A stretch of 64,000 bases of DNA from Haloarcula salinisoli (GTDB lineage: Archaea; Halobacteriota; Halobacteria; Halobacteriales; Haloarculaceae). The notes under the pieces were generated by a model. The model saw nothing but the letters and a program-made list of their open reading frames with translations. It was not told the DNA's origin and did not search any database. How positions within the stretch are numbered: position 1 is the first letter of the stretch; each line of letters opens with the position of its first letter. Of the stretch, positions 1-9,400 are shown piece by piece. The position numbers were made by a program, and so were the translations under genes. Where the stretch lies: assembly GCF_019599405.1 (NCBI RefSeq), contig NZ_RKLQ01000001.1:248001-312000 (forward strand), written 5' to 3'.

Positions 1-1265
1 TCCTCTCACTGTCGATGCTGGCTTTCTCCCTGTCGTTCCAGATGACCAGTCGCTACCTCCCGGAGTATATGCGTGTCCTGGGTGCGAGTGCCGGCGTCAT
101 CGGGCTGTACGGCAGCGTCGGCAACCTCATCAGCGCCGTCTACCCCTATCCAGGGGGTGCAGTCTCGGACCGGCTTGGCTCTCGCTTTGCCCTGACCGCC
201 TTCGGCGTCCTCGCGACGGTGGGATTTGCCGTCTGGTATCTCGCCGCCGCCGTCGGCTCGCTCACCGTTGGCCCGGTGACCCTGCCCGCCTGGACGTTCG
301 TCTTCGTCGGGCTCTTTCTGGCACAGGCCTGGAAGTCGTTCGGCCTGGGCGCGACCTTCGCCATCGTCAAGCAGGCCGTCCCACCCGACCGGCTGGCGAT
401 GGGTTTCGCGAGTACCGAAGTGTTCCGCCGGCTGGGCTTTCTCTTTGGTCCGCTTATCGCCGCGGCGCTGCTCGCCGCGACGGCGACGTTCGTCGGCGGT
501 TTCCAGGCGGTGCTGCTCGTGGCTATCGCCTTCGGTGCGGTCGCGACGGTCGCCCAGCACTACCTCTACGATGCGAGCGAGGACACGCTCGGCAAGTCCT
601 TCGAGGGCGTCAGCCAGGTACTCACGGACCTGCGGGAGCTTCCGGCCCCCTTGCGACCCCTGCTGGTCGCGGACACCCTCGTGCGCTTCGCCAACGGGAT
701 GGTGTACGTCTTCTTCGTCATCGTCGTCACTGAGTTCCTCGCTGTGGGCTTTTCGGGTTTCGGGCTCTCTCTGCGACCCGACGCCTTCTTCGGCATCCTG
801 CTCGGGGTGGAGATGGTCGTCGCCATCCTCTCGATGGCGCCCGTCTCGAAGCTCGCGGAGTACGCCGGGCTCAAACCCGCCGTCACGCTGGGTTTTTCGG
901 TGTATGCGCTCTTTCCCCTCCTCCTCATCTTCGCGCCGGCGAACCAGTGGGTCCTCCTCCTGCTGTTTGCCTACTCCGGGCTTCGGTTCGCTGGGCTGCC
1001 AGCACACAAGGCGCTCATCGTCGGGCCCGCCCAGCGTGACGCCGGCGGCCGCGTCACCGGGAGCTACTACCTCGTGCGGAACACGCTCGTGATTCCCAGC
1101 GCCGCCCTGGGCGGGTGGCTCTACGGGGCCGAGTGGGCAGTCGAGGTCGGTGGCTCGACGCTGCAGGCCGGCCCGCGACTGGCCTTCGCCACTGCGACCG
1201 CTATCGGCGTCCTCGGTGTCGCGTACTTCGTCGTCTTCGGGCAGGAGTTCGAACCGTACGAATGA
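1..1265 (+). CDS. MFS family transporter, 5'-truncated by window edge
   Basis: This is an integral membrane permease of the major facilitator superfamily, with about 416 residues visible from the first ATG at position 15. The frame is open back to the window edge (LSLS precedes that methionine), so the true start probably lies upstream and a first helix may be partly missing. The visible part has about 11 hydrophobic segments. It contains an MFS-like loop with a GGAVSDRLGSR motif after the second helix (around residue 48) and a charged central loop near residues 185-215. The substrate cannot be read from sequence. The downstream lipoprotein gene is convergent, so no operon partner is visible. 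Confidence 0.8.
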   Translation, partial: LSLSMLAFSLSFQMTSRYLPEYMRVLGASAGVIGLYGSVGNLISAVYPYPGGAVSDRLGSRFALTAFGVLATVGFAVWYLAAAVGSLTVGPVTLPAWTFVFVGLFLAQAWKSFGLGATFAIVKQAVPPDRLAMGFASTEVFRRLGFLFGPLIAAALLAATATFVGGFQAVLLVAIAFGAVATVAQHYLYDASEDTLGKSFEGVSQVLTDLRELPAPLRPLLVADTLVRFANGMVYVFFVIVVTEFLAVGFSGFGLSLRPDAFFGILLGVEMVVAILSMAPVSKLAEYAGLKPAVTLGFSVYALFPLLLIFAPANQWVLLLLFAYSGLRFAGLPAHKALIVGPAQRDAGGRVTGSYYLVRNTLVIPSAALGGWLYGAEWAVEVGGSTLQAGPRLAFATATAIGVLGVAYFVVFGQEFEPYE

Positions 1266-1298
1266 CTGCCCGTATTTTCGGTTGCTCTGGGTCGGCGA

Positions 1299-1874
1299 CT
1301 ACACCGATGCAGTCGCACAGCCTACCATGGTGCTTATGGTCTGTGTCTCGGCAGTGCCCTCTGGACCGACGAAGATGCTCGTGGTGGCATCGTTGCAGTC
1401 GAACCGCGATATCGTGACGGTCGTCTCCACGCCGCTCGCGGTGACGGTGACCTCGTAGCGGGCCGGTTCGGCGAGTTCTAGCTGGCAGATACCACCCGCC
1501 GGAAACGACAGCTCCTCCTCGACGGCCGGCCGGTCGGCAGTCCGGTCGCGGACCCGCACGGTCATGGTCTGTGACGCGTCGGCCTGGTTCTCGACGACGA
1601 CGTACCGCGGTTCGATGTCCGTCGGTCGAGCGACTGGATTGCCGACGACGTAGGTGACGAACGGGCTGGCGTCGGGTTCGAGCCCCTGGACAGCTGTCCA
1701 CTCCGGCTCCCCACCGTCACGCCGCGTGGCGTCGGTCACCGGCGGGCGCGGCGTCGGTGTGATCTCGGTGTCAGTGGGTGCCGGCTCCGTGTTTGTCGGT
1801 GTCGAGTCGCCGGGAGCGCCGACACAGCCGCTGAGTCCGAGCGCGAGGAGGGCCAGGTATCGGCGGCGGTCCAT
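1299..1874 (-). CDS. Secreted lipoprotein of unknown function
   Basis: The predicted 191-aa protein starts at the ATG at 1874. A longer in-frame start exists, but this one gives a clean signal peptide: arginines RRR at residues 3-5, a short hydrophobic stretch and a lipobox LSGC with the lipidated cysteine at residue 17. Haloarchaeal lipoproteins commonly use the Tat route, and the arginines fit that. A low-complexity Thr/Pro linker (about residues 22-50) leads into a beta-rich domain of about 130 residues, likely on the outside of the membrane. I do not recognise the domain. It is transcribed divergently from truD with about 100 bp between them. Confidence 0.7.
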   Translation of the reverse strand: MDRRRYLALLALGLSGCVGAPGDSTPTNTEPAPTDTEITPTPRPPVTDATRRDGGEPEWTAVQGLEPDASPFVTYVVGNPVARPTDIEPRYVVVENQADASQTMTVRVRDRTADRPAVEEELSFPAGGICQLELAEPARYEVTVTASGVETTVTISRFDCNDATTSIFVGPEGTAETQTISTMVGCATASV

Positions 1875-1977
1875 ATCGGTCGATTCAGCGGCGCCGGTAA
1901 GTGCTTTCCCCCAGTTGACAGCTCCGAGGGCCGACCGGAACGCCAACCCTAAGCGGCGAGCCGCGAACACTCTCCCA

Positions 1978-3405
1978 ATGCGCGAGGCCCACCCCATCGA
2001 GCGTGTGGTCGGTATGGAGTACTACGTCAGCGACGCCGACGGCGTGGGCGGCCATCTGCGGGCGAGCCCCGAGGACTTCCGCGTCACCGAGCTGGAGTCG
2101 TTCGACACCGCGCCGGTCGACGCCGATACGGGCGGATATCCCCACCTCGTCTTCCGGGCACAACTCCGCGACTGGGACACCAACGACTTCGCCAGCGCGC
2201 TGTCGGACAAGCTGGGCATCTCCCGCGAGCGCGTCTCCTGGGCGGGCACGAAGGACAAGCGAGCGGTCACCCGCCAGCTGTTCTCGGTGAAAGGGGTCGA
2301 CCCGGACGACCTCCCGGAGCTGGACGCGGCAGACATCGACGTCGTCGGCCGCGCCGGCCGCCCCATCCTCTTTGGCGACCTCGCCGGCAACGCCTTCGAA
2401 ATCGTCGTTCGGGACGCCGACGCGCCCGAGAACGCGGCGTCCGTCGTCACTGACCTGCGGCGGTTCGCCGGTGGCGAGGCACGCGAGTCCCGTCGGGACG
2501 AGCGAGCCTCGGAACCGTCGAGCGGTGAGGGTACCGAACCGCGAGAGCCAGATGGCGACGCCCTCCCGGACGACGAGACCACCGTCGCCGTCCCGAACTA
2601 CTTCGGCCAGCAGCGGTTCGGTTCGCGCCGACCGGTCACCCACGAGGTCGGTCTCGCTATCGTCCGTGAGGCGTGGAAAGACGCGGTGCTTGCCTACGTG
2701 GGCAATCCACACGAGCGCGAGCCCGAGGCCACGCAGGCCGCCCGTGAGTACGTGGACGAGACCGAGGACTGGCAGGGGGCGCTGGAGCGGCTTCCACGAG
2801 CGCTGGGCTACGAGCGGTCGATGTGTCACACGCTGGTAGACAACGGCGGTGAGACGGCAGCGGACTTCCGCGAGGCCGTCGAGACCCTTCCCACCAATCT
2901 CCAGACGCTCTTTGTCAACGCCGCCCAGTCGTACGTCTTCAACAGGATTCTCTCCGAGCGGCTCGAACGGGGCCTGCCGTTCGACCGACCCGTCGAGGGT
3001 GACGTGGTATGTTTCAGAGATAGCGAGGCGCCCGCCGACCTCCCGCTGCCCGACACCGACCGCATCCAGCGGGTCACCGGAAAACGGCTGCGGACCGTCG
3101 AACGCCACTGCGAGCGCGGCCGGGCGTTCGTCACCGCACCGCTGGTGGGCACCGAGACCGAACTGGCCGACGGCGAAGCGGGCGAGATAGAGCGCGAGGT
3201 CCTCGACGACGTGGGGCTGGAACCGAATGACTTCGCGCTTCCGGGGGAGTTCGATAGCTCGGGAACACGACGGGCGGTCCAGGTCCAGACGGAACTCTCC
3301 GTCGAGCGAGACGGCGACGACCTGACCTTCGAGTTCTCGTTGCCAAAGGGGAGCTACGCGACCGTCCTGCTCCGGGAGTTCCGCAAGAACGACCCGGCGA
3401 AGTAG
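1978..3405 (+). CDS. truD: tRNA pseudouridine(13) synthase TruD
   Basis: This 475-aa enzyme isomerises uridine 13 of tRNA to pseudouridine. The TruD signature [11 protein letters not shown] lies about 85 residues from the start, and the aspartate in it is the catalytic residue of the family. The TruD insertion domain follows the motif [12 protein letters not shown] in the middle. The start at 1978 ([10 protein letters not shown]) matches archaeal TruD N-termini; the longer open frame upstream is antisense to the lipoprotein gene. A charged, low-complexity insert of about 35 residues (around residues 160-200) is a typical haloarchaeal acidic elaboration. A TTTTT run immediately after the stop (3406-3410) could act as a terminator. 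Confidence 0.93.
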   Translation: MREAHPIERVVGMEYYVSDADGVGGHLRASPEDFRVTELESFDTAPVDADTGGYPHLVFRAQLRDWDTNDFASALSDKLGISRERVSWAGTKDKRAVTRQLFSVKGVDPDDLPELDAADIDVVGRAGRPILFGDLAGNAFEIVVRDADAPENAASVVTDLRRFAGGEARESRRDERASEPSSGEGTEPREPDGDALPDDETTVAVPNYFGQQRFGSRRPVTHEVGLAIVREAWKDAVLAYVGNPHEREPEATQAAREYVDETEDWQGALERLPRALGYERSMCHTLVDNGGETAADFREAVETLPTNLQTLFVNAAQSYVFNRILSERLERGLPFDRPVEGDVVCFRDSEAPADLPLPDTDRIQRVTGKRLRTVERHCERGRAFVTAPLVGTETELADGEAGEIEREVLDDVGLEPNDFALPGEFDSSGTRRAVQVQTELSVERDGDDLTFEFSLPKGSYATVLLREFRKNDPAK

Positions 3406-3411
3406 TTTTTG
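3406..3411 (+). terminator. T-run after truD
   Basis: TTTTT directly follows the TAG stop of truD and precedes the repeat region. Archaeal RNA polymerase terminates at short T tracts without needing a hairpin, so this is a plausible terminator. The assignment rests on position and composition only. Confidence 0.4.
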
Positions 3412-3449
3412 GGTAGTCGACCTACTGATTCACTGCGACTCCCTCTCAG

Positions 3450-3758
3450 AGCCAGAAAGCCCCGGCCGTCTGAACTCGGGAGGCTCGTTGCGGTCCTCGC
3501 TCACTTCGTTCGCTGTGGTCCTTACTTCGCCTGCCTTCGTTCAGACGGCCGCCCCTTTCAGTCCCACCCAGCGCTGTTTGACCAGCCGGCTACGGGTGGG
3601 ACTGAAAGGGGCCGTGCGCTCGACGAACCCCGACGAAGCAAGCACTGGAGCGAACGAAGTGAGCGAAGCGCGCAGCGAGTCGCGGGAGTCGAGCGCACGG
3701 GGGCTTTCTGGCTGTCCGCAGTGGCGGTCACCTGTACTGCTATCGGGGCTTTCTGGCT
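3450..3758. repeat. Three-arm inverted-repeat element, copy A
   Basis: This fills most of the 440-bp gap between truD and the next gene; the short open frames across it are not genes. The left end AGCCAGAAAGCCCC (3450-3463) pairs with GGGGGCTTTCTGGCT (3699-3713), and a second right end occurs at 3745-3758. Arm 1 is closed by GGCCGTCTGAAC (3464-3475) and GTTCAGACGGCC (3539-3550). Arm 2 is CCCCTTTCAGTCCCACCC (3552-3569) with its exact complement at 3594-3611. Arm 3 is GTGCGCTCGAC (3614-3624) with GTCGAGCGCAC (3688-3698). The arm 1 interior is largely the reverse complement of the arm 3 interior, including AGCGAACGAAGTGAGCGA in arm 3. I see no coding capacity for a transposase. Confidence 0.85.
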
Positions 3759-3845
3759 GTCTGCACTCGCGGCCCTGTCCCCAACTGCAATGTTGTCGAC
3801 GAGGAACCGCCTCGCTTATCCGCGCCTGCGACCCTACCAATCGGT

Positions 3846-4577
3846 ATGGACTGCCGGCAGTGTGCCACCGCGTTAGATAGACCGGGCGATTACTGCCTGG
3901 TCTGTCGCACTGCCAACGCCGACGCCGTCGTGCTGGAACTCGAACGCGAGCGGGCGACGGTCACCTGTCTGCTGGACGGGGAGGTGGTCGGCGCACGGAC
4001 GGTGACGACGACCCCCGAGGGGTCGGGCAGCGACCAGAACGCGGTCGTCGAGCTGCGGAACTTCGCCGGCCTCGTCGCCGACGAAGTACAACGGAAACGG
4101 CCCGAGGAGGTGTACGTCACCGGCGACCGGGCGGTCATTAGCGCGGTCAGGGGCCAGCTCCACCACGAGTTCTTCCGGGTGGAAGGCGAGGACCCCGTCC
4201 AGCGGGTCATCGACCGGCAGGGCGAGCCGGCTCTGGAAGTCGTGGACGCCCCGCCCGAGTCGAAACTGGGCGGGAGCCACTCGACGCTCATCGGCGGCCG
4301 AGCGGGCCAGCGGGTCATCTACACCGTCGCCGGCCATCCACACGTCAAGAAGGTGATTCCGGGGCCTATCGACGCCGGCGGGGCGTCCTCGCCGACGGGC
4401 GTGCGGGCGAAGGCGACACGGGCCGACGCCAACGGGAACGTCCGGGTCCTGATTCGCGATGGCTCCAGCGTCCAGGAGAACCGCGTGGTGACGACCGCCG
4501 GGGACCGCGAACTCGGCGAGCACGTTCGGGCGGACCTGAACGAGGCGCTGGTCGAGGCCGAGCTCCAGGACGAGTAG
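3846..4577 (+). CDS. DUF2103-like predicted metal-binding protein
   Basis: The 243-aa protein begins with a small zinc-ribbon-like module (CRQC near residue 3 and CLVC near residue 17). The central region contains SKLGGSHSTLIGG and a following PHVKKVIPGPI motif, which I associate from memory with the archaeal DUF2103 family of predicted metal-binding proteins. No enzymatic role is known to me. The ATG at 3846 follows a GCTTATCC element about 30 nt upstream, consistent with a short or absent leader. The gene ends 1 bp before a convergent membrane-protein gene. A role in RNA or translation would be a guess. Confidence 0.7.
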   Translation: MDCRQCATALDRPGDYCLVCRTANADAVVLELERERATVTCLLDGEVVGARTVTTTPEGSGSDQNAVVELRNFAGLVADEVQRKRPEEVYVTGDRAVISAVRGQLHHEFFRVEGEDPVQRVIDRQGEPALEVVDAPPESKLGGSHSTLIGGRAGQRVIYTVAGHPHVKKVIPGPIDAGGASSPTGVRAKATRADANGNVRVLIRDGSSVQENRVVTTAGDRELGEHVRADLNEALVEAELQDE

Positions 4578-4578
4578 C

Positions 4579-5220
4579 TCAGACGACCAGCCCCACGGCG
4601 AGGAGCCCACAGACCACGAGCGAGACTGTGCCGCCGCGAGCGACCGCCGAGAGAGTCGTCTTCGCGTCGAGTACCAGCGGGATAGCGTGTAGCGTCGCCA
4701 GCAGGAGGAACGCGACCGGTGCGACGGCGTCGAAAGCGACGGTTCCCAGCGCGAGCACTGCGAGCGCGACGGCACCCGCAGCCAGATACCCCCACCCACG
4801 ACGACCTGCGCCCGCTCGCACGAGTAGCCCGCCGGTCCACAGATAGCCCAGCGTTGCCGCCCCGACCCAGGCGGTCCAGAAGGCCAGGCGAGCGGGGACC
4901 ACGTCGACCAGGCCGCCGACGGTCAGTGCCATCGCGGTCCCGTTGACGACGCCCCAGCCGAACATCGGGTCGGAGAACCGCACCGCGTCGGGGCCGTGCA
5001 GAACCGTCAGCGAGACGAAGCCGCCGACGAGGACGGCCCACAGCGCCGTCGCGAGCAGGGCACTCGCGGGCGGGTCGAGCCACAAAAGCATCTGCGTCCC
5101 ACCCCAGCCGACCAGCCCGGCCGTCGCGCCGGCGAGCAGGAACCTCGATTCGCCTATGCGGGCGCTGGTGGCCGGTGCGACCCGCTCGAGTCGCGTCCGA
5201 AGGCCGTCGGTCACAGCCAT
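4579..5220 (-). CDS. Multipass membrane protein, unknown function
   Basis: The 213-aa protein has a short charged N-terminus (about 25 residues) and then about seven hydrophobic segments separated by very short loops, so it is almost entirely embedded in the membrane. There are no recognisable catalytic or transport motifs. It lies downstream of the small membrane protein at 5282-5506 on the same strand, with a gap of about 60 bp, and the two could be co-transcribed. It is convergent with the DUF2103-like gene. Confidence 0.65.
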   Translation of the reverse strand: MAVTDGLRTRLERVAPATSARIGESRFLLAGATAGLVGWGGTQMLLWLDPPASALLATALWAVLVGGFVSLTVLHGPDAVRFSDPMFGWGVVNGTAMALTVGGLVDVVPARLAFWTAWVGAATLGYLWTGGLLVRAGAGRRGWGYLAAGAVALAVLALGTVAFDAVAPVAFLLLATLHAIPLVLDAKTTLSAVARGGTVSLVVCGLLAVGLVV

Positions 5221-5281
5221 CGGCGGCGGTTAGACCGCGGCCGCCTTGTGACTGTCTACAGCCTGCGCAGGCCGAGACCGC

Positions 5282-5506
5282 TCACGCGAACTCGGCTGCC
5301 AGCAGGAGGACACTGGGCGCCACCAGCAACACCAGGCCGGCGAGTATGCACAGTGCCGGGAGCACTAGCAGCCCCATCTCGGTGAACAGCCACAGACCAA
5401 GCCCCGCGAGCAGCAGTACGAGCCCGACGAGGCGGAGCAACCACGTGACGATACCCTCGAAGCCCGAATCCGCGACGACGTCGACGACTTCCAGTACTTC
5501 GTCCAT
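5282..5506 (-). CDS. Small two-helix membrane protein
   Basis: This 74-aa protein is read from the ATG at 5506 (MDEVLEVVDVV). An upstream in-frame ATG at 5524 would add six residues. A short acidic N-terminus is followed by two strongly hydrophobic segments (about residues 23-42 and 44-66) with almost no loop between them. No family is recognised. It precedes a larger membrane-protein gene on the same strand and is divergent from the ribosomal operon at 5615. Confidence 0.55.
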   Translation of the reverse strand: MDEVLEVVDVVADSGFEGIVTWLLRLVGLVLLLAGLGLWLFTEMGLLVLPALCILAGLVLLVAPSVLLLAAEFA

Positions 5507-5614
5507 GGCGTTGCAGGCGTTCATCGTCGAGCCGGTTAATCGCTGTGGATGGCACCCTCGACAACGCCGTATCTCGAAGGGCTTATGTGGCCGCTGGGCC
5601 GACCAATGGGTACT

Positions 5615-5893
5615 ATGGCTAGCAAGAGCGGGAAGACCGGCAGCTCCGGCCGATTCGGCGCTCGCTACGGTCGCGTCTCACGGCGTCGCGTCGCGGAGAT
5701 CGAGGCGGAGATGAACGAGGACCACACCTGTCCGAACTGCGGCGAGGACCAGGTCGACCGGCAGGGCACGGGCATCTGGCAGTGTAGCTACTGCGATTAC
5801 AAGTACACCGGTGGGAGCTACAAGCCCGAGACCCCCGGCGGCAAGACGGTCCGTCGCTCCATCCGCGCTGCACTCGCCGAAGACGAGGAATAA
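5615..5893 (+). CDS. rpl37ae: Large-subunit ribosomal protein L37Ae
   Basis: The 92-aa zinc-ribbon protein of the 50S subunit has a basic N-terminus containing [12 protein letters not shown], then CPNC and, about 18 residues later, CSYC, giving the C4 zinc site of the L37Ae family, followed by a conserved YTGGSY segment. The start at 5615 (MASKSGKTG) matches the family; the in-frame sequence further upstream is not conserved protein. A CTTATG element about 30 nt upstream may be its TATA box. It heads a compact operon with rpoP and pcc1, an order I know from other haloarchaea. Confidence 0.93.
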   Translation: MASKSGKTGSSGRFGARYGRVSRRRVAEIEAEMNEDHTCPNCGEDQVDRQGTGIWQCSYCDYKYTGGSYKPETPGGKTVRRSIRAALAEDEE

Positions 5894-5916
5894 CGCTCGA
5901 ACCCAATCTGTCAGCT

Positions 5917-6051
5917 ATGAGCTACAAGTGTTCACGCTGTAAGCGCGACGTAACACTCGACGAGTACGGTGGCGTCCGCTGTCCGTACTGCGGCCACCGC
6001 GTGCTGCTGAAGGAGCGCTCGCCCGACGTCAAAGAAATCGACGTCAAGTGA
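5917..6051 (+). CDS. rpoP: DNA-directed RNA polymerase subunit P
   Basis: This 44-aa gene encodes the archaeal Rpb12 homologue (RpoP), a small zinc-binding subunit that helps the assembly of subunits D and L and promoter opening. The protein starts [12 protein letters not shown] and carries a second CPYCGHR motif, giving the four cysteine ligands, followed by the basic RVLLKERSP segment typical of the family. It begins 23 bp after rpl37ae and its TGA stop overlaps the GTG start of pcc1, so the three genes should be translated from one message. Confidence 0.95.
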   Translation: MSYKCSRCKRDVTLDEYGGVRCPYCGHRVLLKERSPDVKEIDVK

Positions 6052-6308
6052 CGCCCCAGCGTACGGGCCCGCCCCACCGCACTGTTTTTCGGCTGGACTA
6101 CCCTGACGAGTCGGTGGCTCGCTGCGTCGAGCGGAGCCTCCGGCCCGAAATCGGTGACATCGAGGGGGACCGGACAACCGCCCGCCTGGCCCGCGAGGGT
6201 GCGACGCTGTGCGTGACCGTCGCGGCCGACGACCTCGTCGCCCTGCGGGCGGGGTGTAACACGTGGCTGACGCTCTCGTCGGTCGCCGAGGCGGCTTCTC
6301 AGGACTGA
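6048..6308 (+). CDS. pcc1: KEOPS complex subunit Pcc1
   Basis: The 86-aa protein has the small alpha/beta fold pattern of Pcc1, the dimerising subunit of KEOPS, which makes threonylcarbamoyladenosine at position 37 of tRNA. Supporting segments are [15 protein letters not shown] and, later, [17 protein letters not shown], which match the two helices and strand of the family. Translation starts at a GTG that overlaps the rpoP stop (GTGA, 6048-6051), a sign of translational coupling. Length and operon position both agree. The start is fixed by the overlap and the family alignment from memory. Confidence 0.85.
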   Translation: MTPQRTGPPHRTVFRLDYPDESVARCVERSLRPEIGDIEGDRTTARLAREGATLCVTVAADDLVALRAGCNTWLTLSSVAEAASQD

Positions 6309-6313
6309 GACGG

Positions 6314-6373
6314 TTCTTGTAGCTGTGTCCCGGGAGTCGCCGTCACGGCGACTCCGGTACGAGACTACAAGAA
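6314..6373. repeat. Two-tier inverted repeat between pcc1 and the HTH-10 regulator
   Basis: An outer 9-bp stem, TTCTTGTAG (6314-6322) with CTACAAGAA (6365-6373), encloses a perfect 10-bp inner hairpin, GGAGTCGCCG (6333-6342) with CGGCGACTCC (6346-6355), with the trinucleotide TCA as loop. It lies 6 bp after the pcc1 stop and about 77 bp before the next start codon. It could terminate the ribosomal operon, bind a regulator, or be one of the small hairpin modules common in this genome. Confidence 0.65.
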
Positions 6374-6449
6374 TCCATATGGATACGCACCGATACGCTA
6401 TAGTTCGTCGGCTCTGTCAGTTATGCTATCAACGAGCTGACGCTGTAGT

Positions 6450-9400
6450 ATGACGAACGAATCCACCAGTCGCGAACTGATAGTTGGCGGTGCGGACATG
6501 CCCGCGCCGAGCAGCGCCGTCGAGGTACTGTACGTCGACGCGGAGGCGGCGGTCCGCGAGCGGACGCGGGCTGCGATGGCAGACCAGCGGTCCGACCTCT
6601 CCGTCGCGAGTGTCGGTACCGTCGAGGCCGCTGTCGAGGTGGCAACGGCGACGCCGCCGGCCTGTCTGGTCGTGGACCCAGTCGGGCTAGGGGACATCGG
6701 CCCGCTGCTCGATGTCGTCGACGCGCCGGTCATCGTCTACACGGAGCGAGAGCCGACGGAACTGGCGGACCCGCTCGCGGGCGCGATGCGGACGGTCGTC
6801 GAGAAAGGGCCGACGAACCGCGGCGGCTTCCTCGCGGAGAAGGTCATCAGCACGGTCGACACTCCGACCGCACGGAGCGAGTACGCGCTCCAGCAGGCTC
6901 TGGCCGGCGTGAGTCGGCAGGCCGAGACCGGCCAGGCGGTGTTCCTCGTCGAGGACGGCGATATCGTCTGGTCAAGTATGTCGCTGGTCGGACTGGTCGG
7001 GACGAGCGACCCGCCGGCGACCGACGATATCTACGAGCAGCTGGCCGCCCTCTGTGCGCACCAGAGCGGTGTCATCGCGGTCGAACAGTTCAGTAGGGAC
7101 CCGCCGGAGTCGACGACTATCCGGACTGGGGCGGCGGCCAACGAGCGCCATCTCCTCCTGCAGCGGTATCCGTTGCCCGACGAGACGACGGCGACGTCGT
7201 TCGTTCTGGTCAGGGACGTCACCGAGACGGCCGGGCGGGACGCCCGGCTCTCGATGCTGGAACTGCTGACCGAGCAGGCACAGGACGGGCTCTACACGCT
7301 CGACGAACGGGGCATCATCGACTTCTGTAACGAGTCGTTCGCGAAGAACCTGGGCTACGAGCCGGCCGAACTGCGCGGTGAACACGCCGAGCAGACGCTG
7401 GCACCGGGCGAACTGGAGAAGGGCCAGCGGACCATCGCGGAGCTGCTTTCCTCCGAGCGAGACAGCACCACGGTCGACCTGACCTTCCAGCGCAAGGACG
7501 GCACCGAACGTGAGATATCCATCCACTACACGCTGTTGTACGACCAGGACGGCGGCTACAGCGGCCTGATGGGTGTCACTCGCGACATCACCGAGCGAAT
7601 CGAGCGCGAGCGGGAACTGGAGCGACGCAAGGAGCTGTTCGACGGTATCGTCGACCACTTCCCCAACGGCGCCGTCTTCCTCTTCGACGACGACCTGCAG
7701 TATACGATGGCGGGTGGCGACGAACTGGAACGGGTGGGGCTCGACCAGTCGGACATACTCGGCCAGACGCCGTCTGCGGTGTTCCCGCCGGAGAACGCCG
7801 ACCGGCTCGAACAGGCCCACCAGGACGCCCTGGTCGGCGAGGAGAGTTCCTTCCACGCCACTGTCTTCGGCCGACACTACGAGATTCAGACGATTCCGAT
7901 ACGGGACAGCGACGGGGCGGTCGTCTCCGGGATGGCGCTCGCACAGAACGTCACCGAACGGGTACAGCGGGAACGCGAGCTCGAACAGTCGAACACGCTG
8001 CTGTCGACGCTGTTCGATGCGCTCCCGGTGGGTATCCTCGTCGAGGACAGCGACCGGGAGATCCTCACGGTTAACCAGCGCTTTGTCGACCTGTTCGATA
8101 TCCCCCAGTCGCCCGACGACCTCGTCGGCACGTACTGTCTGGACAACGCCGAGGCTATCGCCGATGTCGTCGCCGACCGGGAGGCGTTTCTGTCGGCGCT
8201 GGAGCGGCTGCCGGACGGGCGCCAACGCCGGCTCAACGAACACCTCGAACTGGCCGACGGGCGCGTCTTCCAGCGCAGTTACCTCCCGGTCGACCTCCCG
8301 ACCGGACCGGCGAACATCTGGCTCTACCGGGATATCACCGACCGAATCGAACGCGAGCGGGAACTCGAACAGACGACAGAGCGGCTCGAACTCGCACTCG
8401 AGGGCGCCGAACTCGGCGTCTGGGACTGGAACGTCGAGACCGGCGAGATTGCCTTCGACGATCGCTGGGCCGGGATGCTCGGCTACTCGGTGTCGGAGCT
8501 CGCCCCCCGGCTGGAGACGTGGGAGGAGCTGGTCCACCCGGAGGACTCAGACCGCGTGTGGGAGACGATGGACACGCATCTCGCGGGCGGGAGCCATACC
8601 TTCCACTGTGAGTACCGGCTGCGGACGAACTCGGGGGAGTATCGGTGGACACGCGACATCGGCCGTGTCGTCGACCGCGACGACGACGGCAGGCCGCTGC
8701 GCGCCGTCGGCATCCACCAGGACATCACCGAGCGCAAGGAGCGCCAGCGCGAACTCGAGACACAGCGCGACGAACTGGCGACGCTCGCGCAGGTCCACGG
8801 CCTCATCCACGACGTCATCGGCGCGCTGGGGTCGGCGGCGACCCGGTCGGCTATCGAAGAGACGGTGTGTGACCGCCTCGTAGAGTCGGAGCTCTACCAG
8901 TTCGCGTGTATCGGCGAGCGCGAGGGGGCGAGCACGCAGCTCCGGCGCAAGACTGTCGCCGGGGACGACGACGGTTATCTGGACATCGTCTCCGAGCGCT
9001 CCGACGCCGGCGACGGCAACCCCGGCACGGAAGCGATTCGAACCGGTGAGGCCCAGGTCGTCCACGATATCGAGACCGACGACCGGGTCGCGTCGTGGCG
9101 GGACGCGGCGCTGGCCCGGGAGTTCCGCTCGGCGCTCGTGGTCCCGCTGCGCCACGACGAGGCCATCCACGGCGTCCTCGCCGTCTACGCCAACCGTCCC
9201 GAGGCGTTCAGCCAGCGCGCCGTCGAGGCCTTCACGGTGCTGGGCGAGATGGTCGGCTTTGCCTACACGGCCGTCCAGAACCGACAGCTTCTGGCCCACG
9301 ACCGCGTCGTCGAGATGGAGTTCCAGTCGACGTCACCGGAGGCCTACCCGCTGGACGTGGCCACGAAACACGACTGCGTGCTCCGGGGCTCCGGGAGCGT

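Noticed and set aside
3450-3758. Transposon with its own transposase
   Set aside because: The inverted ends suggest an insertion sequence, but no copy encodes a protein and no consistent target-site duplication flanks the full elements.
3409-3880. Open frames of 130-155 aa over the truD-DUF2103 gap
   Set aside because: They run through repeat copy A in both strands; the same frames reappear in other copies as a result of the repeats and have no start signals.
6972-8537. 521-aa open frame on the minus strand
   Set aside because: It is a shadow of the PAS region of the 1166-aa regulator; no recognisable motif and the opposite frame has several clear domains.
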